64,000 nt of DNA from Planctomycetota bacterium. Its GTDB lineage: Bacteria; Planctomycetota; SZUA-567; JAFGGJ01. The notes beneath the pieces are model-generated. The model saw only the letters and a list, made by a program, of their open reading frames with translations. It ran no database searches and was not told where the DNA came from. The stretch lies in the NCBI GenBank assembly GCA_016930595.1, contig JAFGGJ010000022.1:1-64000 (forward strand), given 5' to 3'. This document shows positions 25,047 through 33,700 of the stretch, one piece after another. Every line of letters begins with the position of its first letter. Positions within the stretch are counted from its first letter, which is position 1. A program made the translations under genes and the position numbers.

Positions 25047-26828
25047 ATGCGTCTGCGCAAAGCGTGCATAGCTGCCGTGCTGGCCGCCGCCGCCACGGGC
25101 TGCAGCGTGGACCAGGTGGGACTCGAATATCCTCCGGGCATGACGGAAATGCTGCATCTTTCGGCGCTGACGGGCGAAGAAGACCGGATGGATACCAGGC
25201 GCGGCGAGCCCGGCGATACGGCGGCGGGCCTGCCGCCGCTGTGCTCGGTGTCGCGCAACGAGCGCGAGGACACGGTGGCAACGGACGTCGTGTACCCGTT
25301 GTTTTCCTACCGGCGGCGGAAGGACGTGAGGGAGACGGCGTTCAGGCCCCTGTTCTACGTCAAGCAGGACCCGGTGGAGAACCGCACGGACGCGTGGTTC
25401 ATATATCCGCTGGGCAGGTACAGGAGGGTGGGGAAGAACCGGTATTTTTCGTTCTGGCCGTTCTACTGGAACAAGCAGTACCACGCGGGCAGGCACGTGA
25501 ACCACAAGCCGGAGCCGTCAACGGGGTCCCTGGAGGAATTCGCGGAAAGAAAAACCCTGCCCGGAGAGACTATGGACCTGGACTGGGCGCTGTACCCGAT
25601 TCTGTTCGGCGGGGCGGACCAGGAGCACGGGAAGTACTTCGCGTTCTTCCCCGTAGGGGGCATGATCAAGGGCATGCTGGGGAAGGAGTGGATGCGTTTC
25701 GTCCTGTTCCCGCTCTACCTGGAGAGTTATGACAAAAGGTATCATTCCTGGAACGTGATATGGCCGGTGTTCGGGTATTGGCGGGGGCCGGACCAGCGTG
25801 GGTGGCGGTTCTGGCCGATATGCGGGTCGAACGTCCGGGAGGGGAAGTTTTCCAGGAAGTTCTTTCTGTGGCCGCTGGGCGTGTGGTGGCGGGTCGGCCT
25901 GGACCTCGATAATTCCACCACGGTGTTCACGCTGCTGCCCTTCTACGGACAGATGGACAACAAGCACCTGCATATAAAGACGGTGATGTGGCCGTTCTTC
26001 AGCAGGAAGTACGACGACAGGCGGGGACTGGTGGAATGGCACTGTCCGTGGCCGATCTATTCATGCACGCGCGGGCATGGGCTCGAGGGCGTCAAGGTGT
26101 GGCCGTTCTTCGGATACAGGGCGTCGAATTCGCAGCGCAACCTTACGGTCATGTGGCCTCTGTACACCCGGACGCTGAAGAGAGAGGAGGCGCGGACGAC
26201 GCTGACGCGATCGTCGTGCCTGGTTTTCTACCAGTGGACGGAGAAGTGGCGGGAATACGACCTGGGGGACAAGACGGTTGTGGCGGCGCCTCCCAGGAAC
26301 GACACGGGGACGATATTCGGCGAGAGATGGGTGCCGGACCCGCGTTTTGAAGAACCTGCGACGGACCCGAGGCTTATCGGGGCGCCTTACGAAGAGTATG
26401 AGAGGACGTTCTGGAAAGTGTGGCCGATCTGCCACTACAGGAAAGGCGCCGACGGCAGCAGGGCGTTCCAGATGCTGTCGCCGCTGCCGTGGCGGGGCAG
26501 CCCCGGGAGTGCGAACACGTATGCGCCTTTCTGGACGCTCTACCGATGGCAGCAGGACGGCGAGGGGCAGATTCGGGAATACGCCTTGTTCGGACTGTAT
26601 CACAACATCCGCGACGATCACATGCGGGACGTGAACGTACTGGGTCTGGTGCAGTACAGGCGGGAAGGGTGGTACTACAAGAAGTTCTTTGTGCTGGGGG
26701 GGCTTGTGGGATACGAACGCGTGGGATATGATAAAGGCATGAGGTTCCTGTGGATACCTGTGAACCGTATAGGGCGGGACGAATGGGACAGGTACAGGAG
26801 CGGGGGCTTCATGGAGGAGGAGCAATGA
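25047..26828 (+). CDS. Tryptophan-rich beta-repeat lipoprotein in the MCE operon
   Basis: A 593-residue lipoprotein. The signal peptide ends in ATGC (lipobox). The mature protein is a long array of irregular repeats of about 20-35 residues, each holding a W-P-(L/I/F/V)-(F/Y/C) core: IWPVFGYW, FWPICG, LWPLGVWW, MWPFFSRKY, PWPIYS, VWPFFGYR, MWPLYTRT, VWPICHYR. This pattern suggests repeated amphipathic beta-strands, either a barrel or a long solenoid with aromatic girdles. I do not recognise a named family. It lies between mlaF and the MCE gene, so it may be the outer-membrane or bridging component of the lipid path; that role is inference. Confidence 0.72.
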   Translation: MRLRKACIAAVLAAAATGCSVDQVGLEYPPGMTEMLHLSALTGEEDRMDTRRGEPGDTAAGLPPLCSVSRNEREDTVATDVVYPLFSYRRRKDVRETAFRPLFYVKQDPVENRTDAWFIYPLGRYRRVGKNRYFSFWPFYWNKQYHAGRHVNHKPEPSTGSLEEFAERKTLPGETMDLDWALYPILFGGADQEHGKYFAFFPVGGMIKGMLGKEWMRFVLFPLYLESYDKRYHSWNVIWPVFGYWRGPDQRGWRFWPICGSNVREGKFSRKFFLWPLGVWWRVGLDLDNSTTVFTLLPFYGQMDNKHLHIKTVMWPFFSRKYDDRRGLVEWHCPWPIYSCTRGHGLEGVKVWPFFGYRASNSQRNLTVMWPLYTRTLKREEARTTLTRSSCLVFYQWTEKWREYDLGDKTVVAAPPRNDTGTIFGERWVPDPRFEEPATDPRLIGAPYEEYERTFWKVWPICHYRKGADGSRAFQMLSPLPWRGSPGSANTYAPFWTLYRWQQDGEGQIREYALFGLYHNIRDDHMRDVNVLGLVQYRREGWYYKKFFVLGGLVGYERVGYDKGMRFLWIPVNRIGRDEWDRYRSGGFMEEEQ

Positions 26829-27916
26829 AGGAAGCTGTTGTCGGGATCTTCCTGTTCATAGCGCTGCTGCTGATGATAATGCTCACGTACTTTTCCGATG
26901 ACGAGCACAAGCTGTTCAACAAGCCGCAGTTCAAGGGATACAAGGCCCGCTTTGAGACGGTGGTCGGCCTGAGGGAGGGCGACCCGGTGTACCTGTCGGG
27001 GCTCAAGGTGGGAAGGATAACCGGCACGTCGCTTGTGGACACCGAGAACGAGACGACGCTCGTGGAAGTATCGTTCGAAGTGGATACCAAGTACGTGGTG
27101 CGGACGGATACGAAGGCCCGGATACAGATGACGAGCCTGATGGGCGGCAAGATGCTTTCCCTTACTCCGGGGACGCCCGGCGCCCCCCCCATGAAGGAAG
27201 GGAACGTGATAGAGACGGCCGAAGCGGTGGACATCGACACGCTGATAGTCAGTGCGACACAGACGCTGGCGAACATCGGGGGCACCGTGGAAGAAGTCAG
27301 GCCCGCCCTGTCGAAAACGATAGGCAACCTGCAGCGGATAACCGACGGTGTCGAGCCGGACAGGGTCAGGAAGATAGTCGAAGACATACAGCAGACGGCG
27401 GCGAACTTCCGTGAGATATCCGAGAAAGTGAACAAGGGCGAGGGCACGGTGGCGCGCCTGATAAACGACCCCGACCTCGGCGCCGACGTGAAGAAAGCCG
27501 TGGGGGACCTTACGCGGACCGTCGAAGACATAAGGAAAATCATGGCGGACGTGGAAGCTGGCAAGGGGACGGTAGGAGTGCTGTTGAAAGACCCCGAAAC
27601 GGCTGAACGCGTGAAGGAGATCGCCAAGGACATCCGGGACATAACGAAGCGGCTGTCCGAAGGCCAGGGGACGCTGGGTCTCCTGATAAACGAGCCGGAC
27701 GTGTACAAGGATCTCTCGTCTGCGGTAAAGAATATCAACGACGTGACCGGCAAGCTGGCTTCCACGGAGGGCACGCTGGGCGGCCTGATAAACGACCCCG
27801 AGGTCTATTTTGAGATAAAGCGCGTTCTGACGGAAGCCCGCGAGGCCGTTGAGGACGCCCGTGAGCAGGCGCCGCTGTCGGCGTTCGGCAGCCTGATATT
27901 CGGGGCCATACAATAG
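26825..27916 (+). CDS. mlaD: MlaD/MCE-domain protein
   Basis: A 363-residue protein. One N-terminal membrane helix (about 5-22) is followed by a single MCE domain (about 36-125: VGLREGDPVYLSGLKVGRI...DTKARIQMTSLMGGKMLSL) and a long helical tail. The tail holds four copies of G-T-(V/L)-x-x-L-(I/L)-x-(D/E)-P (GTVARLINDP, GTVGVLLKDP, GTLGLLINEP, GTLGGLINDP). MCE proteins form hexameric rings that bind lipids in the periplasm. The ATG overlaps the stop of the lipoprotein gene, with GGAGGAG upstream. It is the last gene of the operon. Confidence 0.9.
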   Translation: MKEAVVGIFLFIALLLMIMLTYFSDDEHKLFNKPQFKGYKARFETVVGLREGDPVYLSGLKVGRITGTSLVDTENETTLVEVSFEVDTKYVVRTDTKARIQMTSLMGGKMLSLTPGTPGAPPMKEGNVIETAEAVDIDTLIVSATQTLANIGGTVEEVRPALSKTIGNLQRITDGVEPDRVRKIVEDIQQTAANFREISEKVNKGEGTVARLINDPDLGADVKKAVGDLTRTVEDIRKIMADVEAGKGTVGVLLKDPETAERVKEIAKDIRDITKRLSEGQGTLGLLINEPDVYKDLSSAVKNINDVTGKLASTEGTLGGLINDPEVYFEIKRVLTEAREAVEDAREQAPLSAFGSLIFGAIQ

Positions 27917-27953
27917 GGCCGGACGATTCCGCAGAAGACCCGGAAGGTAGAGC

Positions 27954-29021
27954 ATGCATCGTCTTGAGATCGCCCTGACAGGCTTCCCCGGGAGCGGCAA
28001 GACCACGCTGTGGAACGCGCTTACCGGGAGTTCCCGGCCGACCGGCGACTACATGGGCCGGCCCCACGTTGAAAAGGGGGTGTTTCTCGTTCCGGACGGG
28101 AGGCTGGGCGAATTCGGGACGGCGATCAAGTCGAAGAAGACGGTGCCTTTCCATGCCGACGTGTACGACGTGACCGGCCTGATATCCATGGAAGGCGGCC
28201 GCGCTGCCGTGTCGGACGAACTCCTTTCGACGGTGAGGCACGCGGACCTGCTTGTGCTGGTGCTGAGGGCGTTCAGCTCCGGCGGCCATCCGGGCGGAGC
28301 CCCGAGGCCCGCCGACGAACTGGCGGCGCTTCTGGAGGAATTGCACTTCAGGGACATAAACCTTCTGGACAACCGCGTCAGCCGCATCGAGGAAACGGTG
28401 GCCAAGCCCGTGCCCAACCGGGACGAACTGAAAGCGGAGTCGGTGCTCTGCCGGCGCCTGCTGCAGGAACTGGAAAGCGGCGGACGGCCGCGGCCGGAAT
28501 CCCTGACCGGAGCCGAACGCGGGATGCTGAAAGGCTACCGGCTGTTTTCGCTGATGCCGCTGCTGGTGTTTGTCAACACGGGTTCGGAGGCGGGTATCGG
28601 CGCACTCGACACGGGAGGACTGTCCGCGGTGGGATATCCCGCAGCCATGGAAAGCGAACTTGCCGGGTTCGGCGGCGAGGAGGAAGCGGCCATGCGCAGT
28701 GAACTGGGCCTGCAGGCAGACATGGCGCACGTTTTTGCGGAGGGAATGAAGGAAGCCCTGGACCTGGTGTACTTCTACACCGGGAGCGAGAAGGAAGCCA
28801 ACGCATGGGCCCTCTACAACGGGGACAACGCTCTCGAGGCGGCCGGTACGATCCACAGCGACATAGCGCAGGGATTCATAAGGGCGGAGGTCACACCGGT
28901 CGACGCGATAATCCGGCACGGGGGCTATTCCGGGGCAAAGAAAGCCAACGCCACCCGCGAAGAAGGCAGGGAATACGTGATGCTCGACGGGGACGTGATC
29001 ACGGTCCGGTTCAGCAGGTAG
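27954..29021 (+). CDS. ychF: YchF/OLA1-type P-loop ATPase/GTPase
   Basis: A 355-residue Obg-superfamily protein. P-loop GFPGSGKTT (10-18) replaces the usual N-V-G-K-S-T. A coiled-coil-like insertion follows (about 115-185), then VNTGSE, matching the YchF N-x-x-E specificity motif. The C-terminal TGS domain ends with AAGTIHSDIAQGFIRAEV...EGREYVMLDGDVITVRF, which is diagnostic of YchF. The family binds ribosomes and usually prefers ATP. GGAAGG precedes the ATG. At 355 residues it is near normal (about 363), but the divergent P-loop suggests a paralogue rather than the canonical housekeeping copy. Confidence 0.85.
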   Translation: MHRLEIALTGFPGSGKTTLWNALTGSSRPTGDYMGRPHVEKGVFLVPDGRLGEFGTAIKSKKTVPFHADVYDVTGLISMEGGRAAVSDELLSTVRHADLLVLVLRAFSSGGHPGGAPRPADELAALLEELHFRDINLLDNRVSRIEETVAKPVPNRDELKAESVLCRRLLQELESGGRPRPESLTGAERGMLKGYRLFSLMPLLVFVNTGSEAGIGALDTGGLSAVGYPAAMESELAGFGGEEEAAMRSELGLQADMAHVFAEGMKEALDLVYFYTGSEKEANAWALYNGDNALEAAGTIHSDIAQGFIRAEVTPVDAIIRHGGYSGAKKANATREEGREYVMLDGDVITVRFSR

Positions 29022-29043
29022 CGGAAGCCGCGTTGCGGGACGT

Positions 29044-29682
29044 TCAGAGATTGCGGAGGGTTTTTTCCACCATGTCGGGTTCGTGGGACGGCTGCGTGTC
29101 GCCGATGTCCATTTCGGCGTGTCCCGCCTCATCAAGGACCTTGCCTGCGACGAACACGGGCACGTCGGCGCGGAGAGCCACCGCCAGGCCGTCGGACGGG
29201 CGGGTGTCGACCGAGGCCTGCCTGCCGTCGGCGGTGGCGAGGTACAGGGTGCCGAGGAACACGTCGTCTTCGAATTTTTCTATTACCAGTTTTTCGACGT
29301 GCGCTCCGAGAGCGTGGGTGACCCGCGTGACGAGGTCGTGCGTCAGCGGCCGGGGCGTATACTGCCTGCGGGTTCCAAGGTCGATGGCCCGGGCTTCGCA
29401 GATGCCGATGCCCATTATGAGATAAGGCTTGGCATGGCCGCCTGCCTTGAGGATTACGACGGCTTCGTTGTCGTTGGAATAGAGCAGTTCTTCAATCCGT
29501 GCGGGGAAGAGTTCGCCGGCCGTGTCGCCGGTGCCGTGGCGAGTCGGCCGGGCGGCATGTCCTGCGTTCAGACGCCGCACCGCCCCGGTGTAACCGAGCA
29601 GCGCCAGCACCGAGCCGAGGAAGACGAAGCCTATGACAAACCTTGTAACGTGCGCATTCATGCCGATGCCCCCAGTTCCCAT
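29044..29682 (-). CDS. Membrane-anchored bifunctional nuclease (BFN/DUF151) family protein
   Basis: A 212-residue protein. An N-terminal membrane helix (about 13-32) precedes a BFN domain (about 60-195) with the conserved YLIMGIGICEARAIDLG, LVTRVTHALGAHVEKLVIEK and RPSDGLAVALRADVPVFV segments. The domain has been described as a DNase/RNase in plants and is common in bacteria, where its role is poorly defined. The membrane anchor would place it outside the cytoplasm or tether it at the membrane. Two starts are possible (29682 or 29661); neither has a strong ribosome-binding site. It lies 18 bp after the RDD gene. Confidence 0.82.
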   Translation of the reverse strand: MGTGGIGMNAHVTRFVIGFVFLGSVLALLGYTGAVRRLNAGHAARPTRHGTGDTAGELFPARIEELLYSNDNEAVVILKAGGHAKPYLIMGIGICEARAIDLGTRRQYTPRPLTHDLVTRVTHALGAHVEKLVIEKFEDDVFLGTLYLATADGRQASVDTRPSDGLAVALRADVPVFVAGKVLDEAGHAEMDIGDTQPSHEPDMVEKTLRNL

Positions 29683-29700
29683 GCCGGCTGGGACCGTTCG

Positions 29701-31350
29701 TCAGTCCCCGGATTCATACAGGCTGTTCACGTCCACTACGATGGTCCTGGCGGCCAGATCTCCCAGCCGCTGCCACTTTTCCGTAAGCGCCACAAGCATT
29801 ATGCCGACGGCCCCGTTGAACATGGCGTCTACAAGGAGGAGCAGGTTCCTGAGAAATCCATGTCCGATGCCGCAAGGCTCAAGTTTCAGGTTCACCACCT
29901 TTATGCCCAGCAGGTATTTCCCCGGCGTCCTGCCCGAAACGCCTTCCATGAGGCTGAAGACTATGAATACGACGAACATCCAGAAGACGCCCAGCATCAT
30001 GAAGAGAGCCATGAGCATGAATTTCTTCGGGGCGAACTCGTCGGCGTTGAACATGCCGTTCCAGATATAGATGCCGCCGACCAGAAGGGGGGCCGCCATT
30101 ATCAGGTAATCCACCAGCTTGGCGAGGCCGCGCGGCCAGAGGCCCGCGTACCTGACGCTTCTGTCGCCGCAGGCGTATTCCTGCAGGCGGTGTTTAGTCA
30201 TCAGCGCTCCCAGGATATAGACGACGGCCAGCAGGATTGCAAAGGCGGACAGGTTGGGAACGATGGTCACGTACTTGAAGGAGTCGCCGAACGGCATGAG
30301 CCCGCCCCGGCCGATGCGGGAAGCAGCGGTCTGGGAGCCGTTTTCAAAGACGCGCACTTTTGCCGACCACGGCATCATCGACGTCAGGAGCAGGAATTGA
30401 TCCTTTCCCGGAATGCCGCAGGCGCCGATCCGCTCGGCGAAGCCCAGAGGGTGCGTGAAATAACCTTCCCACGCGTCGTTTTCACGGACAAGCCCGACCA
30501 CGGTGCTGCCGTTATTATCGCGCTGCAGGTACATGAAAACCAGCCTGCCGTTGACGTCGATGGCCGACCAGCCCTGCCCGGCAGGCCCGACCGGCAGCCA
30601 GGGTTTCTTTTCGGCGAGTTCCGCCAGTTCGGGCAGGCCGCTGCAGCTGTAGACCCGGCCTTCCATCTCGGCGAAAACATGGATGTCCGGGCCCGAATTC
30701 ACGATCAACACGTCGTAGTACTGCCAGCCGTCCGCCCGGTCCGAGGACAGGTCGAGCCAAACGGCTTCCTGCCAGTCGCCGTCGATCAACTGTTTGACGA
30801 CATGGCCTTCCTGCATCCGTTCCAGCACGGCGGGAGCGTTCTGATACATGAAAGGCCTGCCGATGTCGCCGAGGACGGCTGCATCCGTCCTGACCAGTTT
30901 GCCTTCACTGCAGTAGGCGACGCCGGAAGAGGATATGATCCAGAGACGTTCGCGGTCGGGCAGCAGCCAGGCGCCGGGCAGGTTGACGGACATGTCGTCA
31001 TCAACGGGCGGTGCCGCTTCGCCCGGCACAATACTTTTGAGGTGTCCCGTGACGGGTATCGGACCGTCGTGGGGCATGCCTGGGCCGAACGCCATGTCCA
31101 TGGTTTCTTCAATATACCAGAGCCTGTCGTTCCAGACGGCGGTCTTGTCGATACCCAGGACGCTGAAATCGACAAAAGTGCCGCTGAACATCCCCGGCAT
31201 GAAGACCAGCATCATCACGAACGGCACCACCATCTGTATGAAAACGTAGCCGCCGCCGACAAGCACCGTTATGAGAAGGAACCTGTCCTTGGCTTTCTTG
31301 GATGAATACCCTTTGAATTCATTCGGGGGATTCGCGTCGGTGTTCCCCAT
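29701..31350 (-). CDS. RDD-family membrane protein with large extracytoplasmic domain
   Basis: A 549-residue protein. One membrane helix (about 28-52) precedes a beta-rich extracytoplasmic domain of about 280 residues that looks propeller-like in places (repeated LWIISSSG, VHVFAEMEG...VYSCSG, LVFMYLQRD). Another helix follows at about 340-360, and the C-terminus is a four-helix RDD domain (LWPRGLAKLVDYLI...SGRTPGKYLLGIKVV...RLGDLAARTIVV). RDD domains occur in membrane proteins and some act in ion exchange; most are uncharacterised. The start at 31350 is preceded by AGGGAGA; an in-frame ATG ten codons upstream has no such site. Confidence 0.78.
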   Translation of the reverse strand: MGNTDANPPNEFKGYSSKKAKDRFLLITVLVGGGYVFIQMVVPFVMMLVFMPGMFSGTFVDFSVLGIDKTAVWNDRLWYIEETMDMAFGPGMPHDGPIPVTGHLKSIVPGEAAPPVDDDMSVNLPGAWLLPDRERLWIISSSGVAYCSEGKLVRTDAAVLGDIGRPFMYQNAPAVLERMQEGHVVKQLIDGDWQEAVWLDLSSDRADGWQYYDVLIVNSGPDIHVFAEMEGRVYSCSGLPELAELAEKKPWLPVGPAGQGWSAIDVNGRLVFMYLQRDNNGSTVVGLVRENDAWEGYFTHPLGFAERIGACGIPGKDQFLLLTSMMPWSAKVRVFENGSQTAASRIGRGGLMPFGDSFKYVTIVPNLSAFAILLAVVYILGALMTKHRLQEYACGDRSVRYAGLWPRGLAKLVDYLIMAAPLLVGGIYIWNGMFNADEFAPKKFMLMALFMMLGVFWMFVVFIVFSLMEGVSGRTPGKYLLGIKVVNLKLEPCGIGHGFLRNLLLLVDAMFNGAVGIMLVALTEKWQRLGDLAARTIVVDVNSLYESGD

Positions 31351-31456
31351 TCCATCTCCCTTCGTGCGTGGCTGAAACATACGGCACTGCCGCGCCTCGC
31401 TTCATGCGTTCCACCTGTTATCATACAACGCGGCGCAGCGGTGGACATGGGGAAAA

Positions 31457-33700
31457 ATGCCTGAAAAGAACAAAGACCTGTTGCTGCTTGCGGCGGCGGC
31501 GGGGGCGAGTTCCATGCTCCAGGTGTTGTTTCTCCGCGGCCTGATGGCCGTGGGAGGCGGGAACGAGCTTTTTCTGGGAGTTCTTCTTGCGGCGCTCCTG
31601 GCGTGGCTGGCCGCGGGGTCGGCGATTTTCAAGCGGTTCAACAGGCCGTCCAGCCCGGTCCCGTTGCAGGTTGCCTATGCCGCGGCGTGCCTGCTTGAGC
31701 TCGCGGCGCTCAGGTATATAGGCGTCCCGTTGCGACTGGGGGTGTCGGTTTTCGGAACGGCGCTGGTGCCCGGCGAGACGATCCCGCTTGTCCCGGCGAT
31801 GACGACAGCCCTGCTGATAGGAGCACCTTCCGGCGTGATACTGGGGATGCTTTTCCCGCTGGTGGTATCGCGTTCGGCTGAAAGGCAGGGCGCCGTCGGC
31901 ACGGCATACGCCTGGGATGCGGCGGGGCACGTCGGCGGTTTTCTTTTCATAACCGCCGGGCTCGTGCTGGGCATGAAGGATACGTTCTTCATGATACTGG
32001 TGCCGGTGGTTATCCTGGCGGCGCTCCCTTCACGCCGGTGGCTGAAGGCTGTGGCTATCTGCGGAGGGGCGGCGGCGGCCCTGTTGCTCGCCGGTCCGTT
32101 GGAAAGGCTGACGGGCGACCGTGGCGGCCTGCTGCCGGGGCGGCCGTTCGAGACAAGGAATTCGCCTGCAAGGGAAATCGCCTTGATAGGCACGCCGAGC
32201 GAGTATTCAGTCTATTCCGGGGGCGGTCGGGTGACGTGCTGGCCGCCTTCCGGCATTTATCCGCACATCCGGCTGGGCGTCATGGCGGCGGGAGCAGGTC
32301 CCGGCCTGATGCTGACCGAAGACTTCGGTGCGCTGAAAGCGGCCCTGTCGCCTGCTTCGGTACTGCCGGCTGAAGCCGAAGCGGGGGCCACGCTCCCGAG
32401 GTATTCAGGCGGTCCGTCTTCATGGACCGCGGCGTCTCCCGACATGGCGCTCCGCCGGTTGCTTGAGGACGCCGTATTCAGGGCGGTTCCCGGGCATGAG
32501 AGGCATCTGTACCCCGTGACGGCCAGCGTATCCGGCGACCCGTTTCGGACAGTGCGCAGAATCCGCCCATCCAGTCTTTCCTTTGTGTACGCGGACCTGC
32601 CCGACGTGCTCAGCATAGCGGCCAACCGGTACTACACGGCGGAATTCCAGGAAACGCTTTCCGCCAGGTTGGCCGGCGACGGTATTGCCGTAGAGTTCTT
32701 CCCGGTGGTTTCCGGGGGGCTTGCCGGGGTTTCGAAGTCCCTTGTGTGCAAGGTGCATTCCACGTTGACGGCGGCGTTCGGCGAACACGTCGCTTTCCAT
32801 GCGGATGACGGCGTCATATATTTCCTGTCAAACGGTCCCGGCCTTAGGGCACGCCTCGATACGGCCGCGGCGAAGGCGCTTGTATCCGATTTCGACGATC
32901 TGAAGGCCGCCGGAGTGTGGGCGGGCCTCGAACGCCACGACGAGACGCGGTTTTTCCTGGAAGCTCTTCCACGCAGTCACGTTGAATCCATCCACCATCC
33001 GGCTGCGTTCATCGAACGGCTTCGCGTCGAAGAAGCCTTCCATTCATCCCGCCCTGCCGCTTCGACAGGGGAGGATTCCCGGCTGCCGTGGGTTCTAGCC
33101 GGCGTGCCGCTGCTTGCCGCCGTTGCCGCAGCCGCGGCGGGACTGGTGTTCGGCAGGCCGGCGCTGTTCGTATCGGCCGATGCCGCCGCCACGGGTCTAA
33201 CGGGAATGGGGGTGGAAGTGGTAGTGCTGTTCGCCTACCAGGCAAGCCGCGGCATGATGTACGTCTTCACGGCGTTGGTCATTGCGGCGTTCATGTGCGG
33301 TTTTCATGCGGGTTCACGACATGCCGTTTCGGTGGAACGTTCGTCCAGGCGAACGGGATTTGCCCCATGGTATCCGGCTGCAGCGGCTGCTGCCGCCCTG
33401 GTTTACGTGTACGCTCTGCCCGGAATAGCGTGGCTGAACGAAGCGCTTGTTGCAGCGGGTATGCTCCTGGCCGGCTGGGCCTGCGGCATGAACCTGTCGC
33501 TGCTGCCGGCGCGCGACCCTTCTCCGACCGGCGCCGCCGCCGCCCGTATCGCCGCGGCCGACAGCATGGGCGGGGCGGCGGGAGCGCTTCTAACGGCGCT
33601 TGTTCTTGTTCCGCTGCTGGGGCTGCCTGGAGCGCTCATATATATTGTCGCGCTGAAAATGCTGACGGCCGTGCCGCTCAGCTTTCGGCCGCGTCAGTAA
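31457..33700 (+). CDS. Spermidine-synthase-like integral membrane protein (degenerate catalytic domain)
   Basis: A 747-residue protein. Six or so N-terminal helices (to about 215), a soluble middle domain (about 220-540), then six or so C-terminal helices. The helix-loop pattern, including AYAWDAAGHVGGF and AADSMGGAAGALL, is that of membrane-embedded spermidine-synthase/fused MFS-type proteins frequent in PVC bacteria. The middle region aligns with an aminopropyltransferase-like fold by position, but I see no glycine-rich SAM-binding loop or D-D pair, so activity is doubtful. Transported or modified substrate unknown. Its stop overlaps the convergent next gene by 7 bp. Confidence 0.65.
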   Translation: MPEKNKDLLLLAAAAGASSMLQVLFLRGLMAVGGGNELFLGVLLAALLAWLAAGSAIFKRFNRPSSPVPLQVAYAAACLLELAALRYIGVPLRLGVSVFGTALVPGETIPLVPAMTTALLIGAPSGVILGMLFPLVVSRSAERQGAVGTAYAWDAAGHVGGFLFITAGLVLGMKDTFFMILVPVVILAALPSRRWLKAVAICGGAAAALLLAGPLERLTGDRGGLLPGRPFETRNSPAREIALIGTPSEYSVYSGGGRVTCWPPSGIYPHIRLGVMAAGAGPGLMLTEDFGALKAALSPASVLPAEAEAGATLPRYSGGPSSWTAASPDMALRRLLEDAVFRAVPGHERHLYPVTASVSGDPFRTVRRIRPSSLSFVYADLPDVLSIAANRYYTAEFQETLSARLAGDGIAVEFFPVVSGGLAGVSKSLVCKVHSTLTAAFGEHVAFHADDGVIYFLSNGPGLRARLDTAAAKALVSDFDDLKAAGVWAGLERHDETRFFLEALPRSHVESIHHPAAFIERLRVEEAFHSSRPAASTGEDSRLPWVLAGVPLLAAVAAAAAGLVFGRPALFVSADAAATGLTGMGVEVVVLFAYQASRGMMYVFTALVIAAFMCGFHAGSRHAVSVERSSRRTGFAPWYPAAAAAAALVYVYALPGIAWLNEALVAAGMLLAGWACGMNLSLLPARDPSPTGAAAARIAAADSMGGAAGALLTALVLVPLLGLPGALIYIVALKMLTAVPLSFRPRQ

